Shown: positions 19,342 to 28,667 of the stretch, in pieces
Position numbering within the stretch: position 1 is the first letter of the stretch
Layout of the letters: the number at the start of each line of letters is the position of its first letter
From: Formosimonas limnophila
Lineage (GTDB): Bacteria; Pseudomonadota; Gammaproteobacteria; Burkholderiales; Burkholderiaceae
Length of the DNA stretch: 64,000 bases
Assembly (NCBI RefSeq): GCF_014652675.1
Contig: NZ_BMZG01000004.1
Coordinates: 62,833-126,832 of the forward strand
Reading direction: 5' to 3'
Position numbers and translations under genes: made by a program
Notes under the pieces: generated by a model
Database searches by the model: none
What the model saw: the letters and a program-made list of their open reading frames with translations, nothing else
Told to the model about the DNA's origin: nothing

Positions 19342-20439
19342 TTAAGCCGTGGCAAGTATTTTACCGTTTCGAACAAATGGAAGTTTGGCAACGGTGGCAT
19401 TGAGTGCTTTGTCTCGGATGATGACTTGCACTGTGTTGCCGACGCTAACGCCAAGCGGTACGCGGGCAAAGGCGATGGATTGCTGCATGGTCGGGCTGAA
19501 TGTGCCGCTGGTGGTTTCACCAGCACCGTGCGCGGTTTGCACGGTTTGGTGGCTGCGCAGCACGCCTTTGTCTTGCAAAATTAGGCCGACGAGTTGTGCG
19601 GTTGCGCCAGTACTCAATGCGGTCTTGCCGATGAAGTCACGCTCAGACTGTAAATCCACCGTCCATGCCAAACCTGAGTTGAGCGGGTTGACCGATTCGT
19701 CCATGTCTTGACCGTATAGATTCATCCCTGCTTCAAGGCGCAAAGTATCTCGCGCACCAAGACCAGCGGGGCGCACGCCAGCGGCGAGTAATGCATTCCA
19801 TGCGTCGGCGGCGACTGCGGCGGGGACGGCAATCTCGAACCCGTCTTCACCTGTGTAGCCTGTACGCGCGACCATCCATTCGCTGCCGTCGTGCTCGATG
19901 CGGGCGGCGTTGAAAGGTTTGAGGGACTCGGAAGTGGCTTGCGTGAACGGGAAGGCTTGCCACGCTTTGGCGCGGGCGTTTGGGCCTTGTACGGCGATGA
20001 GCGCGAAGTCTGGGCGCGGCGTGATGGTTAAGCCAAACTCACCCGTGGCGTTTTGCTCGGCAAGCCAAGCGATGTCTTTGTCCGCCGTGCCTGCGTTGAC
20101 GACCAGGCGAAAAAAGTCCTCGGCGAAAAAATACACAATCAGGTCGTCAATCACGCCGCCGTCGGGACGCAACATGCACGAGTACAAAGCTTTGCCCGAT
20201 GTTTGCAACTTATCAACATTATTGGCAAGGACAAAGCGCAAAAAATCGCGGGTTTTATCGCCCGTGATATCCACCACACGCATGTGCGAGACGTCAAACA
20301 TACCTGCGTCAGTGCGCACGGCGTGGTGCTCTTCGATTTGTGAACCGTAGTTAACGGGCATGTCCCAGCCGCCAAAGTCGACCATGCGGGCGTTGGCAGC
20401 CAAATGAGTGGAATGTAAAACAGTGGATTTTAATGTCAT
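19342..20439 (-). CDS. gcvT: Aminomethyltransferase, glycine cleavage T protein
   Basis: This roughly 365-residue enzyme releases ammonia from the aminomethyl-GcvH intermediate and forms 5,10-methylene-tetrahydrofolate. Blocks seen are [14 protein letters not shown] near the N-terminus, FDVSHM around residue 50, and the folate-binding [10 protein letters not shown] and [18 protein letters not shown] chose ATG 20439 ([13 protein letters not shown]) over ORF starts up to 20475 because the latter would run into the riboswitch expression platform. It is the first gene of the operon controlled by the upstream glycine riboswitch. Confidence 0.93.
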   Translation of the reverse strand: MTLKSTVLHSTHLAANARMVDFGGWDMPVNYGSQIEEHHAVRTDAGMFDVSHMRVVDITGDKTRDFLRFVLANNVDKLQTSGKALYSCMLRPDGGVIDDLIVYFFAEDFFRLVVNAGTADKDIAWLAEQNATGEFGLTITPRPDFALIAVQGPNARAKAWQAFPFTQATSESLKPFNAARIEHDGSEWMVARTGYTGEDGFEIAVPAAVAADAWNALLAAGVRPAGLGARDTLRLEAGMNLYGQDMDESVNPLNSGLAWTVDLQSERDFIGKTALSTGATAQLVGLILQDKGVLRSHQTVQTAHGAGETTSGTFSPTMQQSIAFARVPLGVSVGNTVQVIIRDKALNATVAKLPFVRNGKILATA

Positions 20440-20465
20440 AGCAGGTGTCCAGAGGTCAATAACGG

Positions 20466-20497
20466 ACATCATCAATCGGTTGGATTGGTGATGATGT
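20466..20497 (-). promoter_or_regulatory. Hairpin of the glycine riboswitch expression platform
   Basis: ACATCATC and GATGATGT form a perfect 8-bp stem, extended inside by AATC/GATT. It sits directly after the second aptamer and 27 bases before the gcvT ATG. One arm adjoins the aptamer's 3' strand, as expected for a ligand-controlled switch helix. There is no T-tract, so control of translation is more likely than termination. Confidence 0.5.
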
Positions 20498-20722
20498 GCC
20501 CGTTTCTGTCCTTGGTACCTGAGAGATTCTTGGCAAACGTGGTGTTTGCGCGCCCCTTCGGTGACAGCTTAGACTTGAAATTGTGTCCGCTGTGCTCTCC
20601 AGAAATGCGCGGTTGCGTGGCTCGTACGCCATGTCAACCTTCGCCCCGCGAGTCCTTGTGCCTGAGAGTTTTTGGGAATACACCTTCGGCGGCTGTGCTG
20701 AACACAGCGCTCTCCTCGCGAG
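20498..20722 (-). promoter_or_regulatory. Tandem glycine riboswitch upstream of gcvT
   Basis: Two glycine aptamers follow each other on the minus strand. Aptamer 1 (about 20722-20644) has GAGGAGAGCGCTG, GCCGCCGAAGGTG and CTCTCAGGCACAAGGAC. Aptamer 2 (about 20610-20498) has CTGGAGAGCACAG, TCACCGAAGGGGC and CTCTCAGGTACCAAGGACAG. These are the class-defining glycine-binding blocks. Glycine binding is expected to switch on the glycine cleavage genes. The aptamer-1 linker is short, as in cooperative tandem switches. Confidence 0.92.
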
Positions 20723-20729
20723 AGGTGCC

Positions 20730-20758
20730 ACTTTACGTTGAAAGCTTTTCTTTGTCAA
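20730..20758 (-). promoter_or_regulatory. Sigma70-type promoter of the gcv operon
   Basis: On the minus strand TTGACA (20758-20753) is followed after 17 bases by TAAAGT (20735-20730). The predicted start near 20723 coincides with the 5' end of the glycine riboswitch. Confidence 0.7.
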
Positions 20759-20785
20759 TCCAATTGAATCATGGATGAAATATGA

Positions 20786-20815
20786 TTGAACTTATCAGGT
20801 TTGCCTCTGTATAAT
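20786..20815 (+). promoter_or_regulatory. Sigma70-type promoter of the nucleoside transport operon
   Basis: TTGAAC (20786-20791), an 18-base spacer and TATAAT (20810-20815) precede the BMP lipoprotein gene, leaving a leader of about 118 nt. It is divergent from the gcv promoter. Confidence 0.65.
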
Positions 20816-20939
20816 CCACTATCTTGCAAAAAGGCTGTTGGCGTTGCACTGCGTCCTACGATGGGTCGGTGTTCTGATGTGCCTGATGAGATGGCTGAAA
20901 CGAATTGGTTTTTTACTTTTTATTATTAGGAGATGATTC

Positions 20940-21977
20940 ATGAAACATCAAAAACTCATGTTGGCATTGGGTATGACCTTGGTTCTCGCGGCCTGCGGTG
21001 ATAAAGCACCAAAAAAAGACGCGGCAGCAACTGATGCACCAAAAACAGAAGCCAAAGCTGACGCAGCTGGCGGTCCTGCAATTATTTTTGATGCGGGTGG
21101 TAAGTTTGACAAGTCATTTAACGAGTCAGGTTACAACGGCGCGGAAATGTTTAAAAAAGAAACAGGTAAATCTTACCTCGATTTTGAGTTGAAAAATCCA
21201 GCTGAATTAGAAGGCGTTTTGCGCAAAATGGCACAACGCGGTGGTAATCCGATTGTGACCATGGGCTTTAACAGTGGTGAAGCATTGAATAAAGTGGCTG
21301 CAGAATTGCCAAAGAGCAACTTTGTCATCATTGACTCAGAAGTGAAACAACCAAATGTGAAGTCAGTCCAGTTCCGTGAAGAAGAAGGCTCGTTCCTCGT
21401 GGGTGCTTTGGCAGCGATGGCGTCTAAGTCAGGTAAAGTGGGTTTCATCGGCGGCATGGATATTCCTGTGATTCGTAAGTTCTCGTGTGGTTTCGAACAA
21501 GGTGCGAAGCACATCAACGCCAAAGCTGAAGTGATTAAAAACACAGTTGGCACAACGGGTGATGCGTGGAACAACCCAACCAAAGGCGGCGAATTAGCCA
21601 AAGCACAGTTTGACCGTGGTGTGGACGTTGTGTTTGCAGCGGCAGGCGGTACAGGTAACGGCGTGTATCAAGCAGCCAAAGACGGTAAAAAATACGCGAT
21701 CGGTGTAGACAGTAACCAAAACTACTTGTTCCCAGGCACGATGTTGACCTCAATGGTCAAACGCGTGGACAACGCGGTTTTAGCAGCATTCAAAGAGTCC
21801 GCAGCGGGTTCGTTCAAAGCAGGTTCTGTATCAATGGGCTTGGCTGAAGATGGCGTGGATTGGGCTGATGACGAACACAACAAAGCCTTGGTCAATGACG
21901 AAATGCGCATAAAAGTGAACGCCATCAAAAAGGACATCATCGATGGCAAAATCAAAATCACCTGCGATGGTAAGTAA
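20940..21977 (+). CDS. BMP family nucleoside-binding lipoprotein (ABC transporter)
   Basis: This 345-residue protein is the binding component of a nucleoside ABC importer of the BMP/PnrA family. It has a lipoprotein signal with lipobox LAAC (Cys at about residue 19), then an Ala/Lys-rich linker, then a periplasmic binding domain. Typical blocks are IIFDAGGKFDKSFNESGYNGA (IFDAGGKFDKSF), VQFREEEGSFLVGALAA and GFIGGMDIPVIRKF. An AGGAGATG ribosome binding site precedes the ATG. ATPase, permeases and salvage enzymes follow on the same strand. Confidence 0.92.
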   Translation: MKHQKLMLALGMTLVLAACGDKAPKKDAAATDAPKTEAKADAAGGPAIIFDAGGKFDKSFNESGYNGAEMFKKETGKSYLDFELKNPAELEGVLRKMAQRGGNPIVTMGFNSGEALNKVAAELPKSNFVIIDSEVKQPNVKSVQFREEEGSFLVGALAAMASKSGKVGFIGGMDIPVIRKFSCGFEQGAKHINAKAEVIKNTVGTTGDAWNNPTKGGELAKAQFDRGVDVVFAAAGGTGNGVYQAAKDGKKYAIGVDSNQNYLFPGTMLTSMVKRVDNAVLAAFKESAAGSFKAGSVSMGLAEDGVDWADDEHNKALVNDEMRIKVNAIKKDIIDGKIKITCDGK

Positions 21978-21993
21978 TCCAAACGCATGAGTG

Positions 21994-22025
21994 ACAGCAA
22001 AAGCCAATTCGTTGGCTTTTGCTGT
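21994..22025 (+). other. Long hairpin with UUCG loop between the binding-protein and ATPase genes
   Basis: ACAGCAAAAGCCAA pairs perfectly over 14 bp with TTGGCTTTTGCTGT around a TTCG tetraloop. There is no run of T after it. Such hairpins between a binding-protein gene and the rest of an ABC operon often stabilise the upstream mRNA or partly end transcription, which gives more binding protein than transporter. Confidence 0.6.
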
Positions 22026-22145
22026 ATTTGCTTTGGGTATCTTTTGTGTTAATACTTTCCTTAAATATCTGTACGACACCAAGCGGTATCTAAAACCAAT
22101 ACAGCAAATGGCATGATTAATTTAACAGGATAACAGGAGACATTT

Positions 22146-23711
22146 ATGTCTGACTCCCACGACGCGCAGCCTGCAGGTCCATACGCTGTTGAGCTCAAGC
22201 GCATCAATAAACGATTTGGTGCAGTTTGGGCGAATAAGGATATTGACTTATCCGTCCCCAAAGCGACGATTCACGGCATCATCGGCGAGAACGGTGCGGG
22301 CAAATCCACACTAATGTCGGTACTCTACGGTTTTTATGAGGCCGACTCTGGCGATGTGGTGATTGATGGTGAAAAAGTCAAAATGACCAATTCGACGCAC
22401 GCGATTGCGCATGGTGTGGGCATGGTGCATCAGCACTTCATGCTGGTCGAGACTTTGTCGGCATTAGAAAATATTTTGTTGGGCGCAGAAAGTTCGTGGT
22501 CGTTGGATGCCTCAAAAGCGAAGGCGCGTCAAAAGTTAGAAGCGATTTCTCAAAAATTTGGCTTGGAAGTACCACTTGATGAGCCAGTTGGCGAGTTGGC
22601 GGTTGGTGTGCAACAGCGGGTTGAAATTTTAAAGGCGCTGTATCGTCAGGCAAAGATTTTGATTCTGGATGAGCCGACAGGCGTTTTGACACCACAGGAA
22701 GCTGACCAGTTGTTCGATGTGTTGCGCGACTTACGCACGCAGGGCGTCACGGTACTCATCATTACCCACAAACTGCGTGAAATCATGGATGTGACCGACA
22801 ATGTCTCGGTCATGCGCGGCGGCAAAATGGTGGCGCATCGCAAAACAGCGAACACCAACGCAGAGGAATTGGCTGAGTTAATGGTTGGCCGCCCCGTGGC
22901 CAAAGATTTGCCCAAAGGCAACCTTGATCAGTCGCAAGTTTATCTGTCGGTGCGAGACTTATCTTATACCGACGGCAAAGGCATTAAACGCTTAAAAAGT
23001 ATTTCATTTGATCTACACGCAGGCGAAATCGTCGGTTTGGCAGGTGTGTCTGGCAATGGTCAAACAGAGTTACTCAAAATCTTATCGGGTGAAATGCGTG
23101 GCACGAGTGGCATGATTGATTTCGTTGCTGATGGCAAGCCCGCTTACACATGCCAAACATGGCCGAATCCGAAGCAGTTGCGCGCTGTTGGCGTGGCACA
23201 CATTCCAGAGGATCGTATTGGCCAAGGCTTATTGAAAAACTTCACGATGCAAGAGTCGGCCATTTTGGGTTACCACCACGATGCATCTTTGGGCAGTAAA
23301 TTTTCGCTGATGGTTAAAAAAGTTCGAGATTCGGCACTGGCTTTGATTAAAGCATTTGATGTTCGCCCGAATTTGCCAGAAATTCGCTCGGCCAATATGT
23401 CGGGCGGTAATCAGCAAAAGCTCATCATCGCTCGTGAAATGGCGCGCCAACCGAAAGTGCTGCTGGTTGGTCAGCCGACGCGTGGGGTGGACATCGGCGC
23501 GATTGAGTTGATTTATAAAGAGTTGGTCAAAGCACGCGATGCGGGTGCTGCGATTTTGGTGGTGTCGGTGGAGCTCGATGAGGTGTTGACGTTGTCGGAT
23601 CGTATTTTGGTCATGAATCAGGGACAAATCACGGGTGAGCTCAAAGGTGATGAAGCCGACCCACGAACCATCGGTATGTTGATGGCCAGCTCTGAAGCGA
23701 TGAAAGGTTAA
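22146..23711 (+). CDS. Nucleoside ABC transporter ATP-binding protein (two ABC domains)
   Basis: This 521-residue cytoplasmic ATPase has two fused ABC domains, as in sugar and BMP-type nucleoside importers. The N-terminal domain has Walker A GENGAGKSTLM near residue 48, a signature-like ELAVGVQQRVEILKALYR and Walker B ILILDEPTGVL. The C-terminal domain has a degenerate Walker A (GVSGNGQTELLK), the signature NMSGGNQQKLIIARE and VLLVGQPTRGVD. One canonical and one degenerate site are usual in this family. It is followed after 2 bases by the first permease gene. Confidence 0.92.
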   Translation: MSDSHDAQPAGPYAVELKRINKRFGAVWANKDIDLSVPKATIHGIIGENGAGKSTLMSVLYGFYEADSGDVVIDGEKVKMTNSTHAIAHGVGMVHQHFMLVETLSALENILLGAESSWSLDASKAKARQKLEAISQKFGLEVPLDEPVGELAVGVQQRVEILKALYRQAKILILDEPTGVLTPQEADQLFDVLRDLRTQGVTVLIITHKLREIMDVTDNVSVMRGGKMVAHRKTANTNAEELAELMVGRPVAKDLPKGNLDQSQVYLSVRDLSYTDGKGIKRLKSISFDLHAGEIVGLAGVSGNGQTELLKILSGEMRGTSGMIDFVADGKPAYTCQTWPNPKQLRAVGVAHIPEDRIGQGLLKNFTMQESAILGYHHDASLGSKFSLMVKKVRDSALALIKAFDVRPNLPEIRSANMSGGNQQKLIIAREMARQPKVLLVGQPTRGVDIGAIELIYKELVKARDAGAAILVVSVELDEVLTLSDRILVMNQGQITGELKGDEADPRTIGMLMASSEAMKG

Positions 23712-23713
23712 TC

Positions 23714-24811
23714 ATGTCAGATAAGAAAAATTCTCAAGCATTGCCGATTTGGTTGACGGGTTTTGCCATTCCTGTGGTGCAACTGGTCTTGGCTTTTGGG
23801 CTCGCGTCTTTATTGGTTTTGTCGATTGGTCAAAGCCCTTTAGAGGTGTTGTCCGTATTATTCCGTGGTGCGTTTAACTTTGATACTGGTTTGCCATTTA
23901 CGCTCTTTAATGCCACGTCATTGATTTTCACAGGACTGGCCGTGTTGGTGGCTTTTCACGCAGGCTTATTTAATATTGGTGGCGAGGGTCAGGCGTATTT
24001 TGCGGGTTTGGGTGTTGCCTTGGTTTGCTTGTGGTTGGGGCCTTATTTGCCAGCGCCGCTGGTGTTTTTGGTAGCGATTGTTGCAGCCTTGATTTTTGGT
24101 GGTTTTTACGGGTTTATCCCTGGCTTGCTGCAGGCCAAGCGTGGTGCGCATGTGGTGGTGACGACAATCATGCTCAACTACATTATGTTTGCCTTTATGG
24201 ATTTTGTCATGCGTTTTTGGTTGGGTAAAGGTGAAAGTACAGATTCTGAAAATTTTGCAGAAAGCTCCATATTGCCCCGTCTGTCAGAGATGCTCCCATT
24301 TTTGGGCTTTGATGACACACCGTTGAACTTTGCATTTTTCTTTGCATTGGTCACAGCCGCTTTTGTGTGGTGGTTGATTTGGCGCTCTCGTTTGGGTTAT
24401 GAGATTCGTGTGGTAGGACAAAATCCTCAGGCAGCGGGTTATGCAGGTATATCGGTGTCTCGTACCATTATTATCAGCATGATGATTTCGGGCGCTTTGG
24501 CTGGTTTGATGGCCGTGAATATGGTTTATGGGGCGCAAGGGCGCTTGAGTTTGTCCTTCACATCAGGCATTGGTTTCATGGGGATTGCGGTGGCTTTGAT
24601 GGGGCGTAATCATCCTGTCGGCGTGGTGTTGGCTGCTTTGCTGTTTGGTGCGCTGGCGCAAGGTGGCTCAGAAATGCAGTTTGACTTACCCGACATTAGC
24701 CCTGAGTTTAATGTGGTGATTCAAGGTTTGATTATTTTCTTTGTGGCAGCGCTCGATGGTTTGATTAGAAAGCCCATCGAAACTTTGTATCAGAAAAAAG
24801 GGAGTGCGTGA
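23714..24811 (+). CDS. Nucleoside ABC transporter permease 1
   Basis: This 365-residue inner-membrane permease of the BPD_transp_2 (branched-chain/sugar type) family has about nine hydrophobic segments. The block FNIGGEGQAYFAGLG near residue 85 and RSRLGYEIRVVGQNPQAAGYAG near residue 225 (the cytoplasmic loop contacting the ATPase) are typical. It overlaps the second permease gene by 4 bases (ATGA), so a heterodimeric channel made in equal amounts is expected. Confidence 0.91.
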   Translation: MSDKKNSQALPIWLTGFAIPVVQLVLAFGLASLLVLSIGQSPLEVLSVLFRGAFNFDTGLPFTLFNATSLIFTGLAVLVAFHAGLFNIGGEGQAYFAGLGVALVCLWLGPYLPAPLVFLVAIVAALIFGGFYGFIPGLLQAKRGAHVVVTTIMLNYIMFAFMDFVMRFWLGKGESTDSENFAESSILPRLSEMLPFLGFDDTPLNFAFFFALVTAAFVWWLIWRSRLGYEIRVVGQNPQAAGYAGISVSRTIIISMMISGALAGLMAVNMVYGAQGRLSLSFTSGIGFMGIAVALMGRNHPVGVVLAALLFGALAQGGSEMQFDLPDISPEFNVVIQGLIIFFVAALDGLIRKPIETLYQKKGSA

Positions 24812-25785
24812 TGAATGATTTAATCGTAACGATTGCCAATGTGACGGGCAGTGGACTGCGTCAGGCTGTGCCTTTGATTTTGGTCGCGATGGGGGGCTTG
24901 ATGGCCGAGCGTTCTGGTACGGTGGATATTGGTTTAGAGGGCAAGTTGCTGTTGTCGGCATTCGCTGGTGCAGCTGTGGCCAGTTTGTCTGGTTCAGTGT
25001 CTTTGGCTGTTTTGGCAGCGGTTTTGACGTCTGTGGTTTTTTCGATGTTGCATGGTTTTGCCACCATCAGTCAAAAAGGCGACCATGTTGTGTCTGGCTT
25101 GGCGATTAATGTGTTGGCTTCGGGCTTGACCTTGGTGTTGGGACAGGCGTGGTTTCAAAAAGGTGGTCAGACGCCTTTGTTGCCCGATGAGCTGCGTTTC
25201 AAACCGATTGTTTTCCCTGGTGTAGAAGCAGTCAGAGGTGTACCTGTGATTGGGCCTATTTATGAAAAGATTATTTCTGGCCATCATGTTTTTACCTATG
25301 TGGCGATTGCCTCGGTGTTTTTGACAGCATTTTTGTTGTATCGCACTCGCTTGGGTTTGCGTATTCGTGCGGTCGGTGAAGAGCCAAATGCTGTAGACAC
25401 CGCTGGCTTATCAGTCATCGGCTTACGTTATTTGGCGCTGGTGTTTACCGGCGTGATGTGTGGTTTGGCAGGCGTTGCGTTATCCATGGCGCAAAATGGC
25501 GGTTTTGTGCGGGAAATGAGCGCGAACATGGGTTATATGGCCTTGGCTGCAGTGATTTTTGGTAAATGGAGGCCTTGGCCTGCATTTTGGGCGTGTTTTT
25601 TGTTTGGCTTGCTAGGCGCGTTGTCGGGTTCCTTACAAGGCGTGCCGATGTTTGGTTTGCCAGAAATCCCGTCTCAGATATTCAATGCTTTACCTTATGT
25701 CTTGACGATTGTGTTGTTGGCGAGTTTCGTCGGTAAAGCGGTCGCACCCAAAGCGATTGGTCGTCCTTATGTCAAAGAGAGATAA
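24808..25785 (+). CDS. Nucleoside ABC transporter permease 2
   Basis: This 325-residue permease is the partner of the preceding one. The N-terminal AVPLILVAMGGLMAERSGTVD and VDIGLEGKLLLSAFAGA blocks and the coupling loop TRLGLRIRAVGEEPNAVDTAG are characteristic of the BMP/nucleoside permease pair. It has about eight to nine hydrophobic segments. Its stop (25785) is one base before the ATG of the kinase gene, so it belongs to the same operon. Confidence 0.91.
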   Translation: MMNDLIVTIANVTGSGLRQAVPLILVAMGGLMAERSGTVDIGLEGKLLLSAFAGAAVASLSGSVSLAVLAAVLTSVVFSMLHGFATISQKGDHVVSGLAINVLASGLTLVLGQAWFQKGGQTPLLPDELRFKPIVFPGVEAVRGVPVIGPIYEKIISGHHVFTYVAIASVFLTAFLLYRTRLGLRIRAVGEEPNAVDTAGLSVIGLRYLALVFTGVMCGLAGVALSMAQNGGFVREMSANMGYMALAAVIFGKWRPWPAFWACFLFGLLGALSGSLQGVPMFGLPEIPSQIFNALPYVLTIVLLASFVGKAVAPKAIGRPYVKER

Positions 25786-25786
25786 T

Positions 25787-26653
25787 ATGTCTGCGATTGT
25801 GAATTTTGGCTCGATTAATATTGACCATGTTTATCAGGTCGCGCATTTTGTGCAGCCAGGCGAAACGTTGGCGACACTGGGCTATGACAAAGGTATGGGT
25901 GGTAAGGGCTTGAATCAGTCGGTTGCTTTACAGCGTGCAGGTGCATCTGTGATTCACGTAGGGTGTATCGGCCGTGACGATGAATGGATGGCTGACCAGT
26001 TGACCAAGCTGGCTTTAGATACTTCTGCGATTGAGAAAGTTGAGCAAGCAACGGGACACGCACTGATCCAAGTGAACCAAGACGGTGAAAACTGCATTTT
26101 GCTGCACGCAGGCGCCAATCACGCATTGACGGAGCAGATGGTTGACTCACAATTGGCACGCACTGACGTGACGTGGGTCTTATTGCAAAATGAAACCAAT
26201 TTGATTGAAACCATCATCCAAAAAGCCCATGCAGCTGGCAAACGAATTGCGTTTAATCCTGCGCCTTGTCATGCGAATTTGGCGAAGTTGCCTTTGCATT
26301 TGATTGATACATTGATTGTAAATGAGGTCGAAGCGTCGCAGCTTACAGGCTTGTCTGATTTAGACGACGCTTTAGCGAAGTTGAGCCAAGTTGTGAAAAA
26401 CGTTGTGCTGACCATGGGCGGCGATGGTGTGAAGTACATGGGGCAAGCAGGCACGTTCTTTCAATCAGCGCAACGAGTTGAGGTCGTTGACACCACAGCG
26501 GCGGGTGATACATTCATCGGTTATTATTTGGCCGCTATCATGCAAGATTTGAGTGTGTCCGATGCTTTGGCGCAAGCGAGTCGTGCGGCTGCGGTTACCG
26601 TTTCGCGAAAAGGCGCGAGCTCAGCCATCCCTTTTGCGCACGAGCTGGTCTAA
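25787..26653 (+). CDS. Ribokinase-family carbohydrate kinase
   Basis: This 288-residue PfkB-family kinase probably phosphorylates ribose or a nucleoside. The N-terminal block GMGGKGLNQSVALQRAGA is the substrate-binding signature, and DTTAAGDTFIGYY holds the catalytic Asp and anion hole. In ribokinase the second motif reads DTTGAGD-like, so the family is secure but the exact substrate is not. Start ATG 25787 is one base after the permease stop; longer ORF starts overlap the permease. Placed between transporter and nucleoside hydrolase, it would phosphorylate the sugar released by hydrolysis. Confidence 0.88.
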   Translation: MSAIVNFGSINIDHVYQVAHFVQPGETLATLGYDKGMGGKGLNQSVALQRAGASVIHVGCIGRDDEWMADQLTKLALDTSAIEKVEQATGHALIQVNQDGENCILLHAGANHALTEQMVDSQLARTDVTWVLLQNETNLIETIIQKAHAAGKRIAFNPAPCHANLAKLPLHLIDTLIVNEVEASQLTGLSDLDDALAKLSQVVKNVVLTMGGDGVKYMGQAGTFFQSAQRVEVVDTTAAGDTFIGYYLAAIMQDLSVSDALAQASRAAAVTVSRKGASSAIPFAHELV

Positions 26654-26690
26654 AACGACTTGTGCTTCAATTTTTATTAAAGGAAGTTCT

Positions 26691-27650
26691 ATGACCAAGT
26701 ACAAAATGATTATCGACACCGATCCAGGTGTGGATGATGCTTTGGCAATCGCTTTTGCCGCACAGCACCCTGATATTGAGTTGTTGGGCTTGACAACGGT
26801 GTATGGCAATGTCTCTGTCGAGCAGTCAACCAAAAATGCAGGTTATTTACTCGACTTGCTGGACATCAAGCATGTGCCTGTTGCCAAGGGCGAGGCGGTT
26901 CCGTCTGTACAAAAACCACATCCGTTCCCTGATTTTGTCCATGGTAAAAATGGTTTTGGTGATGTTAAGGTGACCTATCCTGCCGACTTTCAACCCGTGG
27001 CTGAGCACGCCGCTGACTTCATCGTCAGAGTGATCAACGAGCACCCAGGTGAAGTCATCTTGGTTCCAGTTGGCCCGTTGGCCAATATTGCTCTGGCTCT
27101 GAAAAAAGACCCAACGATTGCCCAAAAAGTCAAACAGGTCGTCATCATGGGTGGTGCAGCTCATGTGGCTGGAAACGTCTCTCCAGCTGCTGAGGCTAAT
27201 ATTTGGAATGACCCTCATGCTGCTCAAAAAGTCTTTGAAGCGCCGTGGCCAATCGTGATGGTGGGCTTGGATGTGACTTATCAAACCATCATGCCGAGTG
27301 AGCCGATGGCGCGTATTGCGGCAGCTTCGCCGAAAGTGGGTGGTTTTTTGCAAAAAATCTGCGCTTTTTATGCAAATTTTTATCGTAACGTGGCTGGGTT
27401 CAATGGTTTTTCACTGCATGACCCTGCAACGGTGATGTATGTCACCAACCCCGAGTTATTCACCACCGTTCGCGGTCAGGTTGAAGTGGTCAAAGAGGGT
27501 GCTGGTGCAGGTAAGACCTTTTTTGCACCAGAAGGAAAAGTCTACGCTGAGAGCTATTGGTCTGAGCGCGACAATGTCCAAGTGTGCACGGATGTGGATG
27601 AAGCGGGTGTGTTGGCTTTGATTGAGCAAGTGTTGAGCACAGCAAAATAA
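26691..27650 (+). CDS. Nucleoside hydrolase (IunH family)
   Basis: This 319-residue enzyme cleaves the N-glycosidic bond of nucleosides to give base plus ribose. The N-terminal IIDTDPGVDDALAIAFA is the Ca2+-binding, catalytic-Asp signature of the family. VIMGGAAHVAGNVSPAAEAN and the late SLHDPATVMYV block (fourth metal ligand) are also present. Start ATG 26691 has AAAGGAAG 5 bases before it. It follows the importer and kinase genes, so imported nucleosides can be split and the sugar phosphorylated. Confidence 0.93.
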   Translation: MTKYKMIIDTDPGVDDALAIAFAAQHPDIELLGLTTVYGNVSVEQSTKNAGYLLDLLDIKHVPVAKGEAVPSVQKPHPFPDFVHGKNGFGDVKVTYPADFQPVAEHAADFIVRVINEHPGEVILVPVGPLANIALALKKDPTIAQKVKQVVIMGGAAHVAGNVSPAAEANIWNDPHAAQKVFEAPWPIVMVGLDVTYQTIMPSEPMARIAAASPKVGGFLQKICAFYANFYRNVAGFNGFSLHDPATVMYVTNPELFTTVRGQVEVVKEGAGAGKTFFAPEGKVYAESYWSERDNVQVCTDVDEAGVLALIEQVLSTAK

Positions 27651-27682
27651 CCGTGCTTTTGTGAGCGTTCTTTGAAAAGGAA

Positions 27683-28528
27683 ATGATGATGTTACCAGTC
27701 ATTGATTACACCAGCCCAACAGCGGCGCGTGACTTCACACAGTCTTTGCATGACACAGGGTTTGGGGTGCTGGTGAATCACCCCATTTCTAACCCTTTGG
27801 TGCAGGGCATTTTTACGGATTGGTTGTCCTTTTTTCAAGGCGAGGATAAGTTTAACTATCCCTATAGTGCTGAGAAGTTTGACGGGTATTTTTCCACGGC
27901 TGTGTCAGAGACGGCCAAAGGCAATGACAAGAAAGACATCAAAGAGTTTTTCCACATCTATCCATGGGGTCGAATCCCAGAGTTGCTCAAATCTGATGCG
28001 CTGACTTATTATCAGGAGGCGAGTCAGTTGGCGGCAACATTGCTTGGCTGGGTGGAGCAACAAACACCAGATGCGATTGCTCAACACTACAGCCAACCAC
28101 TGTCCACGATGATTGACGGCAGTGAGCAGACACTGCTCCGCGTTTTGCACTACCCGCCACTCAAAGGTGATGAACCAATCGGGTCTTTACGGGCTGCTGC
28201 ACACACAGATATTAATTTATTGACCGTATTGCCAGCCGCCAACGAGCCGGGTTTGCAAGTTCAAGCAAAAAATGGCGAGTGGCTGGATGTGCCTTGCGAT
28301 TTTGGTATGCTGATTATCAACATTGGTGACATGCTGCAAGAAGCCTCTCAAGGTTACTACCCAAGCACCATGCATCGTGTCATCAATCCAGAGAATCGTA
28401 CGCACAATGTCAGTCGTGTGTCTTTGCCCTTGTTCTTGCATCCCAAGCCCGAAGTGGTCTTGTCAATCAGACACACAGCAGAGAGTTATTTGAGTGAGCG
28501 TTTAAAAGAGCTGGGTATGAAGCAATAA
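27683..28528 (+). CDS. 2-oxoglutarate/Fe(II)-dependent dioxygenase (isopenicillin N synthase-like)
   Basis: This 281-residue cytoplasmic oxygenase has an N-terminal DIOX_N region (LPVIDYTSPTAARDF, TGFGVLVNH) and a core with the iron ligands AAHTDINLLTVL (His, Asp) and MHRVINPENR (His). The oxoglutarate-binding Arg lies in the RVSLPLFLHP block. The reaction is unknown for this branch. Three ATGs stand in tandem (27683, 27686, 27689) after AAAAGG; the second or third has the better spacing. It is 32 bases after the nucleoside hydrolase, so it may act on a nucleobase or nucleoside. Confidence 0.85.
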   Translation: MMMLPVIDYTSPTAARDFTQSLHDTGFGVLVNHPISNPLVQGIFTDWLSFFQGEDKFNYPYSAEKFDGYFSTAVSETAKGNDKKDIKEFFHIYPWGRIPELLKSDALTYYQEASQLAATLLGWVEQQTPDAIAQHYSQPLSTMIDGSEQTLLRVLHYPPLKGDEPIGSLRAAAHTDINLLTVLPAANEPGLQVQAKNGEWLDVPCDFGMLIINIGDMLQEASQGYYPSTMHRVINPENRTHNVSRVSLPLFLHPKPEVVLSIRHTAESYLSERLKELGMKQ

Positions 28529-28667
28529 TTCGTTGTCAGTGGCTTTGCCACATGAGTGCCTAGAATGAAACGAGCGTTAGATAAACGCTATTCAAGTGCA
28601 AAACTTACTGGTAAAATGGTGAGATTGTCAAAAAATCGTGCGAATGATTTTCGCGCACAAGGAGCAA

